Shown here one piece after another: positions 6,862-14,286 of a stretch of 64,000 bases of DNA. The position numbers and the translations under genes are program-made. This DNA is from Streptococcus equinus (GTDB taxonomy: Bacteria > Bacillota > Bacilli > Lactobacillales > Streptococcaceae). The stretch is from positions 1,309,200 through 1,373,199 of the forward strand of contig NZ_FNKE01000001.1 in assembly GCF_900101445.1 (NCBI RefSeq), read 5' to 3'. The first letter of the stretch is position 1, and every line of letters begins with the position of its first letter. The notes under the pieces were generated by a model that saw only the letters and a list, made by a program, of their open reading frames with translations, did not search any database and had not been told where the DNA came from.

Positions 6862-7476
6862 TTATTCTTCTGCCATAATCGCTGGAATTTTTCCAGTAAA
6901 AAGATAATCATAAAGTTCTTGACCAAAAATTCCCCCACCAACCCAGGCACTCACGATTTGACCATTTTGTAAGCGAATAATAGTCGGCGTTCCAGGGATG
7001 CCAACTGTTCTAAACAGAAAATTCGCTGCTGCCTCATCAAAATCCTGACTATCAGTATTGTAATATTCTAAACGATTATTCATAAGAGTGTTGAAGTCTT
7101 TTAACTCTGATGAAAACTGGCGACAATAATAGCAAGTTGGTCTACCAAAATAAATCACGTGCTCTTTGCCATCTTCTGTAAACATAGAATAAACATCAGT
7201 CATTGGAACTTGGTTAAAGTCAGCAACATTTTCTTCATATTGAGGAATAGTGACTTCAGCTTCTTCTGCCTCATCTGATGTTTCTAAATTAGTCGCACTC
7301 GTTTGTGTCTCTTGAACATCACTTGCCTGATCAGCTGAATTTTCCACAGTATTATCCACAACTTCTGTCACTTCAGTTGCAGACACAAGCTCATCATCAG
7401 CAAAACCAGAAACGGTAGCCATTGATAAAACCGCTGCCGATAACAAAATTGTTGTTTTCAAAACATTCTTTTTCAT
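6862..7476 (-). CDS. bta: Secreted thioredoxin-like bacteriocin accessory protein
   Basis: A 204-residue protein with an N-terminal signal peptide ([20 protein letters not shown]), an acidic Thr/Ser/Glu-rich spacer (about 28-80) and a thioredoxin fold with CYYC (Cys115-Cys118) and the cis-proline segment GIPGTPTI. It resembles the BrcD/PedC-type bacteriocin accessory proteins that assist disulfide formation in exported bacteriocins. Two peptides of this island contain cysteine pairs (genes ending at 7736 and 13864), which makes them likely clients. The ATG at 7476 is chosen for its AAGGGAGA ribosome site; a TTG five codons earlier would fall inside that site. A terminator hairpin sits immediately upstream, so expression depends on read-through or a hidden promoter. 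Confidence 0.85.
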   Translation of the reverse strand: MKKNVLKTTILLSAAVLSMATVSGFADDELVSATEVTEVVDNTVENSADQASDVQETQTSATNLETSDEAEEAEVTIPQYEENVADFNQVPMTDVYSMFTEDGKEHVIYFGRPTCYYCRQFSSELKDFNTLMNNRLEYYNTDSQDFDEAAANFLFRTVGIPGTPTIIRLQNGQIVSAWVGGGIFGQELYDYLFTGKIPAIMAEE

Positions 7477-7489
7477 AAAATCTCCCTTC

Positions 7490-7521
7490 AAAAAACAGCC
7501 GATAGTTTGATCTATCAGCCG
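7490..7521 (-). terminator. Terminator between the bacteriocin operon and bta
   Basis: GGCTGATAG-atcaaa-CTATCGGCTG with six Ts. It ends 3 bp before the bta ribosome site, so it may act as a partial terminator that sets the bacteriocin:bta ratio. Confidence 0.8.
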
Positions 7522-7548
7522 TGAAAATAATAACTCTAAAATTGACTA

Positions 7549-7731
7549 TCATTTTTTTAAATAAAATCTGTATAAATAATAAACAAATAGTCCAGCAAAA
7601 ATTAATTTACAAGTTGTTGAATTCCAAAAGCTCTTACCGTATACAAAATAATCAATTAGCATCATGACAATTCCAATAAGTACCAACACAAGCATACTAA
7701 TTAAAATATTTTTGTAAATATCAGACTTCAT
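7549..7731 (-). CDS. 60-aa membrane protein, probable immunity protein of the two-peptide bacteriocin
   Basis: Two hydrophobic segments (ILISMLVLVLIGIVMMLIDY, and LIFAGLFVYYLYRFY) and a basic C-terminus (YLKK). The start at 7731 follows AAAGAGG, 5 bp after the stop of the upstream bacteriocin gene. Two-peptide bacteriocins are normally followed by a small membrane immunity protein, which is the basis for the call; there is no sequence motif. A longer frame exists upstream but overlaps the bacteriocin gene. Confidence 0.65.
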   Translation of the reverse strand: MKSDIYKNILISMLVLVLIGIVMMLIDYFVYGKSFWNSTTCKLIFAGLFVYYLYRFYLKK

Positions 7732-7735
7732 AGAA

Positions 7736-7945
7736 TTAACCTCTTTTAGCTCCTTCGTACCCATTATAGAATCCCCAAGTGAATACTGCCACTCCAGCAC
7801 AACCTAAAGGACCAGCACCTGCAACTCCAATCATACAAGCTCCAGCAACAAGAACAGGGTCAATACCACCACCAGATATCTCACATAAATCAACTTCATT
7901 TAAATTTTTAAATGACGAACCTTCATAAATAACACCTTTTTCCAT
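7736..7945 (-). CDS. Class IIb bacteriocin precursor peptide with a cysteine pair
   Basis: A 69-residue precursor. Leader residues 1-26 end NLNEVDLCEISGG, a standard C39 cleavage signal. The mature part (about 43 residues) is Gly/Ala-rich and hydrophobic (GIDPVLVAGACMIGVAGAGP), with Cys37 and Cys49 able to form a disulfide and a GxxxG in the tail (GAKRG). It follows the 54-residue peptide by 40 bp and precedes an immunity-like gene, so the pair is best read as a two-peptide pore-forming bacteriocin analogous to gallocin. The GGGAGGA ribosome site fixes the start. Target range cannot be told from sequence. Confidence 0.85.
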   Translation of the reverse strand: MEKGVIYEGSSFKNLNEVDLCEISGGGIDPVLVAGACMIGVAGAGPLGCAGVAVFTWGFYNGYEGAKRG

Positions 7946-7985
7946 TTTTATCCTCCCAATAATATAGTATCCAAACTTATTAAAG

Positions 7986-8150
7986 CTACTTTGAATGTGT
8001 CACATAATAGGCTGTTCTACCAGCAGCTTCGCCAAATGAATAAATTGCCCAAGCAGCACCTAACACAATACCAACAACCTCTGCACTCCCACCTTCAACA
8101 GTTGAAAGTTCTGCTGATGTCAATGCTTCAAATTGTTCCAAATTTTTCAT
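7986..8150 (-). CDS. Class IIb bacteriocin precursor peptide (partner)
   Basis: A 54-residue precursor: leader MKNLEQFEALTSAELSTVEG-G, then a 33-residue mature peptide with two GxxxG helix-packing motifs (GIVLG and GEAAG), aromatic residues and a basic end (HSK). GxxxG motifs are typical of two-peptide bacteriocins, whose helices pair in the target membrane. It is the first gene behind the pheromone promoter at 8202-8268, with GGAGAAG as ribosome site. The mature part has no cysteine, unlike its partner. Confidence 0.85.
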   Translation of the reverse strand: MKNLEQFEALTSAELSTVEGGSAEVVGIVLGAAWAIYSFGEAAGRTAYYVTHSK

Positions 8151-8201
8151 GTTTTCTTCTCCATTTTCCTTTTTATTTTGTCGTTGCAACTGACAATTCT
8201 T

Positions 8202-8268
8202 AGTTTAGCATAGAATTTTATTTGTGAATGTAAATGTCGTAAACGGTTAATATTCAATCGCAAACGGT
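8202..8268 (-). promoter_or_regulatory. BlpR-type promoter of the bacteriocin operon
   Basis: Half-sites at 8257-8268 and 8236-8247 (minus strand ACCGTTTGCGAT and ACCGTTTACGAC), 21-bp period; probable -10 TAAACT at 8202-8207. It lies back to back with the blpA promoter, 20 bp apart. Confidence 0.8.
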
Positions 8269-8288
8269 AAAATCAATATAAGCAAATG

Positions 8289-8356
8289 ACCTTTTACGAC
8301 GAAAAAACGACCGTTTATGACTTGGGGTGTTACAAGCTAGCTTTTTGTGGCATAAT
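8289..8356 (+). promoter_or_regulatory. BlpR-type promoter of blpAB
   Basis: Half-sites ACCTTTTACGAC (8289-8300) and ACCGTTTATGAC (8310-8321), 21-bp period; CATAAT at 8351-8356, 29 bp beyond. The GTGGCATAAT -10 region recurs before the 30-residue peptide gene at 14287. Confidence 0.8.
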
Positions 8357-8389
8357 ATTTTTTGACTCTGTTTTAGAAGGAATGGTTTT

Positions 8390-10537
8390 ATGAGGAGATA
8401 CAAATACGTTAGTCAGATTGATATGCGAGATTGTGGGGTAGCTGCTTTGGCATCAGTCGCTAAACACTATGGCTCACACTTTTCGCTTGCTCACTTGAGG
8501 GAACTGGCTAAGACTAATAAAGAAGGAACAACTGCTCTTGGAATCGTCGAGGCAGCCAAAAAGATTGGCTTTGAAACGCGCGCTGTAAAAGCTGATATGG
8601 CACTTTTTGAGATGGATGATATCCCGTATCCTTGCATTGTCCATGTGAATAAGCAAGGAAAACTGCAACACTATTATGTCATCTATAAGGCTAAAAAAGA
8701 TTATCTAATCATCGGTGATCCTGACCCAAGTGTGGGAGTCACAAAAATGGCTAAAGCTGATTTTGCCAAAGAATGGACAGGGGTTACAATCTTCCTAGCT
8801 CCTGCAGCTAGCTATAAACCACATAAGGATAAGAAAAATGGCTTGATGAGTTTCTTACCGATTATTTTTAAGCAAAAAGCACTACTAACATATATAATCC
8901 TTGCCAGCCTACTTGTAACCTTGATTAATATTGTCGGCTCTTATTATCTTCAAGGAATCTTGGACGACTATATTCCCAATCAACTGCAATCCACCCTTGG
9001 AATTGTCTCAATCGGCTTGGTCGTGACTTACATCATGCAACAGATTATGAGCTTTTCACAACAGTATTTGTTAGTTGTGCTCAGTCAACGTTTGACGATT
9101 GATGTCATTTTATCTTATATTCGTCATATTTTTGAATTGCCTATGTCCTTTTTTGCGACAAGGCGAACTGGGGAAGTGATTTCCCGCTTTACCGACGCTA
9201 ACTCTATCATCGATGCTCTTGCTTCAACAATCTTATCGCTTTTTCTCGATGTGAGTATTCTTTTCATCGTTGGCAGTGTTTTGATTTTGCAAAATGCTAA
9301 GCTCTTCTTGATAACCTTAATTGCTTTGCCTGTTTATGCCATCATTATCTTTGCTTTTATGAAGCCTTTTGAGCGAATGAATCATGACGTCATGCAAGCC
9401 AATTCTATGGTCAGCTCTGCCATTATTGAAGATATCAACGGGATTGAAACCATTAAATCACTAACTAGCGAGGAAACACGTTATCGCAATATCGATAGCG
9501 AATTCGTGGAATACTTGGATAAAAGTTTCACGCTTAATAAATACGAAGCGATGCAAGCCTCACTTAAGCAAGGGGCGCAGCTGATTTTAAACGTGGCTAT
9601 TCTCTGGTACGGTTCACGTCTCGTTATGACAGGGAAGATTTCTGTTGGGCAGTTGATTACCTACAACACCCTTTTATCTTACTTCACAAAACCAATGGAA
9701 AATATTATTAACTTGCAAACTAAGTTACAGTCGGCGAAAGTGGCTAACAAGCGTCTTAACGAAGTTTATCTGGTATCTTCTGAATTTGATAACAAACAAG
9801 TGATCGATAATCAAGAGTTTCTCAAAGGTGATCTTGTCTTTGATGATGTTTCTTATAAATACGGCTTTGGACGCGATACTCTTAGTCACATTAAACTTCG
9901 TATCAAGGAAGGTGAAAAAGTTAGTCTCGTCGGCGTCAGTGGTTCTGGGAAAACGACTTTGGCTAAGATGATGGTAAACTTTTATAGTCCAAATCAAGGT
10001 CAAATCACCTTGGGAGGCTACGACTATAAAACTATCGATAAAAAAGTTCTTCGTCAACACATCAACTACCTTCCACAACAATCTTACGTCTTTTCTGGAA
10101 GTATCCTTGATAATCTCACTTTAGGTGCTTCTGATGCGATTACTCAAGAAGACATTATCAAGGCTTGTGAAATTGCTGAAATTCGTGCTGACATTGAAGC
10201 TATGCCAATGGCTTACCACACTGAGTTATCAGATGGGGCTGGTTTATCTGGCGGTCAAAAACAGCGATTAGCTATTGCCAGAGCTCTTCTGACTAAGTCA
10301 CCTGTCTTAATCTTAGATGAAGCGACAAGTGGTCTTGATGTGCTGACCGAAAAACGTGTTATCCACAATTTGTTAGCTTTAAAAGACAAAACCATTATCT
10401 TTGTTGCTCACCGTTTAAGCATTGCCAAACAAACTGACCGTGTCATCGTCCTAGATAAAGGACAAATTATCGAACAAGGTCATCACGAGCAACTCATGCA
10501 AAATCCTGGCTTTTACGCTCAGCTATTTCAAGAATAA
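8390..10537 (+). CDS. blpA: Peptidase-containing bacteriocin/pheromone ABC exporter
   Basis: A 715-residue exporter of the ComA/BlpA/LagD class. It has an N-terminal C39 peptidase with Cys15 (QIDMRDCGVAAL), His94 (LQHYYVIY) and Asp110 (IIGDPDP), a six-span membrane domain (about 160-450), and a C-terminal ATPase with GVSGSGKTT, LSGGQKQR and LILDEATSG. It cuts double-glycine leaders while exporting the peptide, so it should serve the pheromone, the bacteriocin pair and the gene ending at 13864. It looks intact; in many streptococci this gene is frameshifted, so the strain is a potential producer. Followed after 9 bp by its accessory gene. Confidence 0.95.
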   Translation: MRRYKYVSQIDMRDCGVAALASVAKHYGSHFSLAHLRELAKTNKEGTTALGIVEAAKKIGFETRAVKADMALFEMDDIPYPCIVHVNKQGKLQHYYVIYKAKKDYLIIGDPDPSVGVTKMAKADFAKEWTGVTIFLAPAASYKPHKDKKNGLMSFLPIIFKQKALLTYIILASLLVTLINIVGSYYLQGILDDYIPNQLQSTLGIVSIGLVVTYIMQQIMSFSQQYLLVVLSQRLTIDVILSYIRHIFELPMSFFATRRTGEVISRFTDANSIIDALASTILSLFLDVSILFIVGSVLILQNAKLFLITLIALPVYAIIIFAFMKPFERMNHDVMQANSMVSSAIIEDINGIETIKSLTSEETRYRNIDSEFVEYLDKSFTLNKYEAMQASLKQGAQLILNVAILWYGSRLVMTGKISVGQLITYNTLLSYFTKPMENIINLQTKLQSAKVANKRLNEVYLVSSEFDNKQVIDNQEFLKGDLVFDDVSYKYGFGRDTLSHIKLRIKEGEKVSLVGVSGSGKTTLAKMMVNFYSPNQGQITLGGYDYKTIDKKVLRQHINYLPQQSYVFSGSILDNLTLGASDAITQEDIIKACEIAEIRADIEAMPMAYHTELSDGAGLSGGQKQRLAIARALLTKSPVLILDEATSGLDVLTEKRVIHNLLALKDKTIIFVAHRLSIAKQTDRVIVLDKGQIIEQGHHEQLMQNPGFYAQLFQE

Positions 10538-10546
10538 GGAGGAATC

Positions 10547-11929
10547 ATGAACCCTAAATTATTTCAATCGGCTGAATTCTACCACAGACGTTACCATAAT
10601 TTTGCGACACTCTTGGTTCTTCCAATGACAGCTTTCGTGCTTTTTTTATTGCTATTTTCTCTCATTGGAAAAAAAGAAATCACTGTCACTTCTGTTGGTA
10701 GCCTTCGTCCTACAAAAATTATCGATGTCGTGCAATCTACTAGCAATAACACCGTTCTTGTTAATCACCTGAGCGAAAACAAAACGGTTAAAAAAGGAGA
10801 TTTGCTTATCCAGTACTCGGATAAATTAGAAGAAAGTCAAATTAAAGCTATTCGGACCCAAATCGAGCGAGATGAGCGTCAGCAAAATGCCCTAAACACA
10901 CTAAAAGACAGCCTCAATCAGAATAAAAATCTTTTTTCAGGTGATGATGAATTTGGCTGTGCTGCAACTATCGATCGTTTTCTTAGCCAAAGTAAAACCA
11001 TTACGGCTCAAGTTTCTCAGGCTAATGATTCGGTTGCCAAACAAGAAGCAGGGGTCAATCGAGCTAACGCTGCGGTTAACAAACAAATCAGTGAACTTCA
11101 AACACAAGCTAGCCAATACATAGAAGTCAAAGATGCCATTCAAAACAATCAAACAAGTGTTTCTGGTGGTAATCCGTACACAGCTACTCTTAATAGCTAT
11201 TTAAACCAACTCCAAGCTCTTCCTAGCGATGCTGCTACTAGTAGCAAAGAAAGCCTTAAAAATCAGTTTATAGCTGACCTCCAAGGGCAAATTGATAGCA
11301 TTAATTCTTCCATTTCAAGCCTACAAACGCAAGCTGCTTCAAATTACTCAACTGGCAGTTACGACACCAGTGCAGCTAGCCAAATTGAAAGTCTGCGCCA
11401 GCAAGAACTGACCCAAGCTGAAACACAGCTAGCTCAAGTAACTCAGGAAAAAGAAAGCTTACAAGCGCAGCTTGATCAAACAAGCCTGTCAAAATCTGAT
11501 ACTATCCTAAAAGCTAAAGAAAATGGGATTTTACATGTTTCTGATGAATTTGAAGGGAAAACTCTTCTTCCTCAAGGAAGCCAAATTGCAGAAATTTATC
11601 CTGATATTGTTAAAACCAAAAAAGTTGCCATTTCATACTACGTTGATTCAACTCATGTTAGCCAACTGAAAAAAGGACAGCAAGTGCGTCTGACTCTTGA
11701 AAAGATTAGCAATCACGCCATCGTCGTTAGCGGAAAAATTAGTAAAATTGCTAGCTCTGCTACCCAAACAAAAAACGGAAATTTCTTTAAAGTCACAGCA
11801 ACTGCAGAGGTTACTGAAAAAGACAGCTCTAAGCTAAAATATGGCTTACAAGGCAAAACTATCAGTGTTATCGGCAAAAAATCCTTCTTTAACTACTACA
11901 AAGACAAACTCTTAAAAGATTTTCAATAA
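10547..11929 (+). CDS. blpB: Bacteriocin export accessory protein (HlyD/ComB family)
   Basis: A 460-residue membrane-fusion-type protein: one N-terminal membrane span (about 22-42), a short beta segment, a long Gln/Ser-rich coiled coil (about 95-320, with SLQTQAAS and TQAETQLAQ-like repeats), then the beta-barrel part with SKSDTILKAKENGILHVSDE. Partners of this family work with C39 ABC exporters in peptide secretion. AGGAGG precedes the ATG and the gene is co-transcribed with blpA. The conserved architecture and full length suggest it is functional. Confidence 0.93.
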   Translation: MNPKLFQSAEFYHRRYHNFATLLVLPMTAFVLFLLLFSLIGKKEITVTSVGSLRPTKIIDVVQSTSNNTVLVNHLSENKTVKKGDLLIQYSDKLEESQIKAIRTQIERDERQQNALNTLKDSLNQNKNLFSGDDEFGCAATIDRFLSQSKTITAQVSQANDSVAKQEAGVNRANAAVNKQISELQTQASQYIEVKDAIQNNQTSVSGGNPYTATLNSYLNQLQALPSDAATSSKESLKNQFIADLQGQIDSINSSISSLQTQAASNYSTGSYDTSAASQIESLRQQELTQAETQLAQVTQEKESLQAQLDQTSLSKSDTILKAKENGILHVSDEFEGKTLLPQGSQIAEIYPDIVKTKKVAISYYVDSTHVSQLKKGQQVRLTLEKISNHAIVVSGKISKIASSATQTKNGNFFKVTATAEVTEKDSSKLKYGLQGKTISVIGKKSFFNYYKDKLLKDFQ

Positions 11930-11933
11930 GAAT

Positions 11934-11967
11934 AACCAGCCAAATTGGCTGGTTTTATTTTTTTCTT
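11934..11967 (+). terminator. Terminator of blpAB
   Basis: AACCAGCC-aaattt-like loop-GGCTGGTT followed by TTATTTTTTT. The stop codon of the convergent 59-residue ORF overlaps the hairpin. Confidence 0.8.
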
Positions 11968-12134
11968 GGTTTGAACACTTTAACAAAAACTAAGACTAAA
12001 TAAAGAAGATAAATTCCTGTATAGACAAGTTTTTCCGATAAATCGTTCGACTCTAGTATAAAATTTTTTATCCAAATCACTGAAACAGCACTTACTGCTA
12101 CTAGCCAGCTAAATTTTTGCTGCGAGTTTTTCAT
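11955..12134 (-). CDS. 59-aa membrane protein, possible immunity peptide
   Basis: Starts at ATG 12132-12134 behind GGGAGGA. It has two hydrophobic segments (FSWLVAVSAVSVIWI and LVYTGIYLLYLVLVFVKVF) and ends in basic FKPRKK. It resembles in size and plan the 60-residue protein at 7549, a likely immunity peptide. It lies 37 bp beyond a terminator hairpin, downstream of a BlpR-type promoter (12388-12454), so it would be expressed by read-through. No recognisable family. Confidence 0.6.
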   Translation of the reverse strand: MKNSQQKFSWLVAVSAVSVIWIKNFILESNDLSEKLVYTGIYLLYLVLVFVKVFKPRKK

Positions 12135-12171
12135 AAAATCCTCCCATTGTCCTTAATTTTCTTTTTTAAGT

Positions 12172-12211
12172 GTAAAAAGAAAAGGGAAGTAAGCATCCTA
12201 ACTTACTTTCC
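12172..12211 (-). terminator. Terminator closing the short BlpR-driven transcript
   Basis: GGAAAGTAAG-ttaggatg-CTTACTTCCC followed by TTTTCTTTTT on the minus strand: a strong intrinsic terminator about 170-200 nt after the promoter. Confidence 0.8.
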
Positions 12212-12382
12212 TCTAATATCATCTTGAAAACGATGAATTTTCAAAGATAGGTTTCTCCCATAATATCTCGCAAGTGCCTAAGATTCCCTTTTTACATTGC
12301 AACAACACTTCTTAGTAACACTGCGACTAAAGTCCTTATGTCATTTAAATCTCCTGGAAATGACGTGTCATGTGACTGACAT
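12184..12382 (-). ncRNA. Candidate short regulated RNA or wrecked bacteriocin gene
   Basis: Between the pheromone-type promoter (12388-12454) and the terminator there is no ORF above 30 codons with a start. A good ribosome site (CCAGGAGATTTAAATG) is followed at once by ATG ACA TAA. The leader matches that of the bacteriocin gene at 14046, so the segment descends from a bacteriocin unit whose coding part is gone or frameshifted. It would make a roughly 200-nt transcript under pheromone control. Whether it acts as RNA is inference. Confidence 0.4.
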
Positions 12383-12387
12383 ATTTA

Positions 12388-12454
12388 ATTGTAGCAGAAA
12401 TTTTGCAAAATAACCGTCTATGTCGTAAACGGTCGTTTTTTCGTCGTAAACGGT
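12388..12454 (-). promoter_or_regulatory. BlpR-type promoter of the ORF-less transcript
   Basis: Two identical half-sites, ACCGTTTACGAC on the minus strand, at 12443-12454 and 12422-12433. This is the most regular copy in the window. TACAAT is at 12388-12393, 28 bp beyond. Confidence 0.8.
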
Positions 12455-12473
12455 AATTTTTTCATGATTTTTA

Positions 12474-13148
12474 CTACCTTTCAAAGAAAATAAATGTAAT
12501 CAGATGCCAACTAAGATAAATATTCCATGCCATATGAACAAGAATTGATGGATAGATTGAGCGTGTTTTTCTAAAAAGAATCGCTAAAATGAAACCAAGA
12601 AAAGCATAGTTTTTAAATACCTCTAAACTCAAACCATAAGAAGATAGATGAGCTACTGAGAACATTACAGCAGATAGTAAGCAATCTAGGTAAAATTTTG
12701 ATTTCTCAAAAAAGTTAGTCATCAAAACACCACGATAAACTAACTCTTCTAGGATTGGTCCGATAATAAAGGGTTGTAATGCGACCAAAAACGCCAATGG
12801 GGAATCACGGAAAAATAATAAATCATTTTTTATATCTCCACCAACAAATAAAAGATTACTGAAGTAAGCGTATATCACCCCAAAAGCAAGTAGGGTTAGT
12901 AAATAGTCTAAAGGTTTTAGCGGCCTTATTTGAAATATTTCTGGTCTTCTTCGTCTTAGGTATATCACCAGTACAATAACAAATAGGATGGTAAAAATAT
13001 TAAGAACAGGGTAATGATATTCCGTTAATGATAAATCAAGTCGCTCTAAAATAGTAAACATTACAAACTTCAACCCAAATAGATGATAATAAATAAAAAA
13101 TATTGCTAACAGTTTTGGAGCAAGTGAGTTCTTTACTTTTTCTATCAT
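12474..13148 (-). CDS. CPBP-family membrane metalloprotease (immunity-type)
   Basis: A 224-residue, multi-span protein of the CAAX protease and bacteriocin-processing family (Abi/CPBP). Motif 1 is EELVYRG in PILEELVYRGVLMTNFF, motif 2 is FSVAHLSSY, and HMAWNIY lies near the end, all as in active members. In lactic acid bacteria such proteins often sit in bacteriocin loci (PlnI/SkkI-type) and give self-immunity. It is 32 bp downstream of a second CPBP gene and forms an operon with the bacteriocin gene starting at 14046. It ends 20 bp before the next BlpR box. Confidence 0.85.
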   Translation of the reverse strand: MIEKVKNSLAPKLLAIFFIYYHLFGLKFVMFTILERLDLSLTEYHYPVLNIFTILFVIVLVIYLRRRRPEIFQIRPLKPLDYLLTLLAFGVIYAYFSNLLFVGGDIKNDLLFFRDSPLAFLVALQPFIIGPILEELVYRGVLMTNFFEKSKFYLDCLLSAVMFSVAHLSSYGLSLEVFKNYAFLGFILAILFRKTRSIYPSILVHMAWNIYLSWHLITFIFFER

Positions 13149-13180
13149 AAATACTCCTTTTTAGAAATTAAATTTTACAT

Positions 13181-13870
13181 TTAATTTAGTAAAGCCAAAA
13201 TAATTCTTGGAAGATAATTTACCAAAGCATGCAGTAATATGGGATAATAAATTGATTTTGTCCACCTAAAAGTCACACCTAAAGAAAGTCCCGCAGGAAT
13301 ATATTGAACAAAATCTAACCACGACCACGCTGACCAGATAACATGGACAGACGCAAAACAAATAGTAGATACTAAAATATCCAGGTAGTAACGTGATTTA
13401 TTAAAATAAGTTGTCATCAAAATACCGCGATAAAATAGTTCTTCATTTATAAGAGTAATCACGCCTCCCCACAAAAGCTTCACAAATAGACTACTCTCTG
13501 ATGCACCTAACCTGCTATTATTCAGTAATTGCTGGTTCATTGGCAACGGCAAGTAATAAGCAAGCACAGCAGAAAGAACAATGTTTCCCAAAGACAATAA
13601 AATAATTATCACAATATAATGACGCTTGAAACTTACTTTAAAAAACTTTTTCCCCTCTTGCTTAAGCAAATAAGATACCATCAACAAAAATACAAAAGTA
13701 AAATAGCTACACAAAAAAATCAGTTTGTGAAAATCATCGGTAGCATATTTTATAAATACTTGTCTTAATAAGACTGGCAAAAGGTTAAAAAAGATAACAT
13801 AAAAAATAAAAGGAAAAGCCAATAATAAAACTCGCTTTCCTCTATAATCATCTAAAAGATGATTTAACAC
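13181..13870 (-). CDS. CPBP-family membrane metalloprotease (immunity-type), second copy
   Basis: A 229-residue paralogue: EELFYRG in INEELFYRGILMTTYF, FASVHVIWS as second motif, and LLHALVNYL near the end. It starts at GTG 13868-13870, overlapping the stop of the bacteriocin gene by 7 bp, with GGGGG as ribosome site, which implies translational coupling. The arrangement bacteriocin-CPBP-CPBP suggests both protect the producer from the peptide encoded directly upstream. No ATG lies near the start. Confidence 0.85.
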   Translation of the reverse strand: MLNHLLDDYRGKRVLLLAFPFIFYVIFFNLLPVLLRQVFIKYATDDFHKLIFLCSYFTFVFLLMVSYLLKQEGKKFFKVSFKRHYIVIIILLSLGNIVLSAVLAYYLPLPMNQQLLNNSRLGASESSLFVKLLWGGVITLINEELFYRGILMTTYFNKSRYYLDILVSTICFASVHVIWSAWSWLDFVQYIPAGLSLGVTFRWTKSIYYPILLHALVNYLPRIILALLN

Positions 13871-14046
13871 ACAATCATTCCCCCATTAACGCCACTTGCG
13901 ATTGAGCACCAATCAACTTTTGTCCACCAAGGTTGATCAGGGGTGAATTTTCCCCCGCCTCCAGCAAAGACTTGATTTCCGCCTTCAACACGCGCAAGGG
14001 CTTCAGCTGTCATTGGGGCAAATTGTTCAATCGTTTTTTTGTTCAT
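13864..14046 (-). CDS. Single double-glycine bacteriocin precursor with two cysteines
   Basis: A 60-residue precursor: leader MNKKTIEQFAPMTAEALARV-EGG (residues 1-23), then a 37-residue mature peptide with a Gly-run (AGGGGKF), a Trp-rich centre (PWWTKVDWC) and Cys47 and Cys60, the latter being the last residue. A disulfide would close the C-terminal 14 residues. I do not recognise a named bacteriocin. It is the first gene behind the BlpR-type promoter 14093-14159 (AGGAGA ribosome site) and is followed by two CPBP genes. The thioredoxin-like protein of this island may help form the disulfide. Confidence 0.8.
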   Translation of the reverse strand: MNKKTIEQFAPMTAEALARVEGGNQVFAGGGGKFTPDQPWWTKVDWCSIASGVNGGMIVC

Positions 14047-14092
14047 TTTAATATCTCCTAAATTGTTTTTGTCATCGCGATTGATAAATTTT

Positions 14093-14159
14093 ATTTTATC
14101 AGAATTTTCGCACAACAACCGTCTATGTCGTAAACAGTTGTTTTTTCATCGTAAACGGT
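14093..14159 (-). promoter_or_regulatory. BlpR-type promoter of the bacteriocin-CPBP operon
   Basis: Half-sites at 14148-14159 and 14127-14138 (minus strand ACCGTTTACGAT and ACTGTTTACGAC), 21-bp period; TAAAAT at 14093-14098. Back to back with the promoter of the 30-residue peptide, 19 bp apart. Confidence 0.8.
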
Positions 14160-14178
14160 AAACTTTTCAATAATCTTT

Positions 14179-14246
14179 ACCGTTTGCGACTGAATATTAA
14201 CCGTTTATGACTTGAGCGTTCACAGCTACACATTTTATGGCATAAT
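14179..14246 (+). promoter_or_regulatory. BlpR-type promoter of the 30-residue peptide gene
   Basis: Half-sites ACCGTTTGCGAC (14179-14190) and ACCGTTTATGAC (14200-14211), 21-bp period; CATAAT at 14241-14246, 29 bp beyond, as for blpA. Confidence 0.8.
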
Positions 14247-14286
14247 AAGAGCGATATTGGTAACTGAAATTTTTAGGAGATTAACA

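Noticed and set aside
12240..12330. 30-codon frame EVLLQCKKGILGTCEILWEK in the ORF-less transcript
   Set aside because: No ATG and no ribosome site at suitable distance; kept only as a possible relic of a lost peptide.
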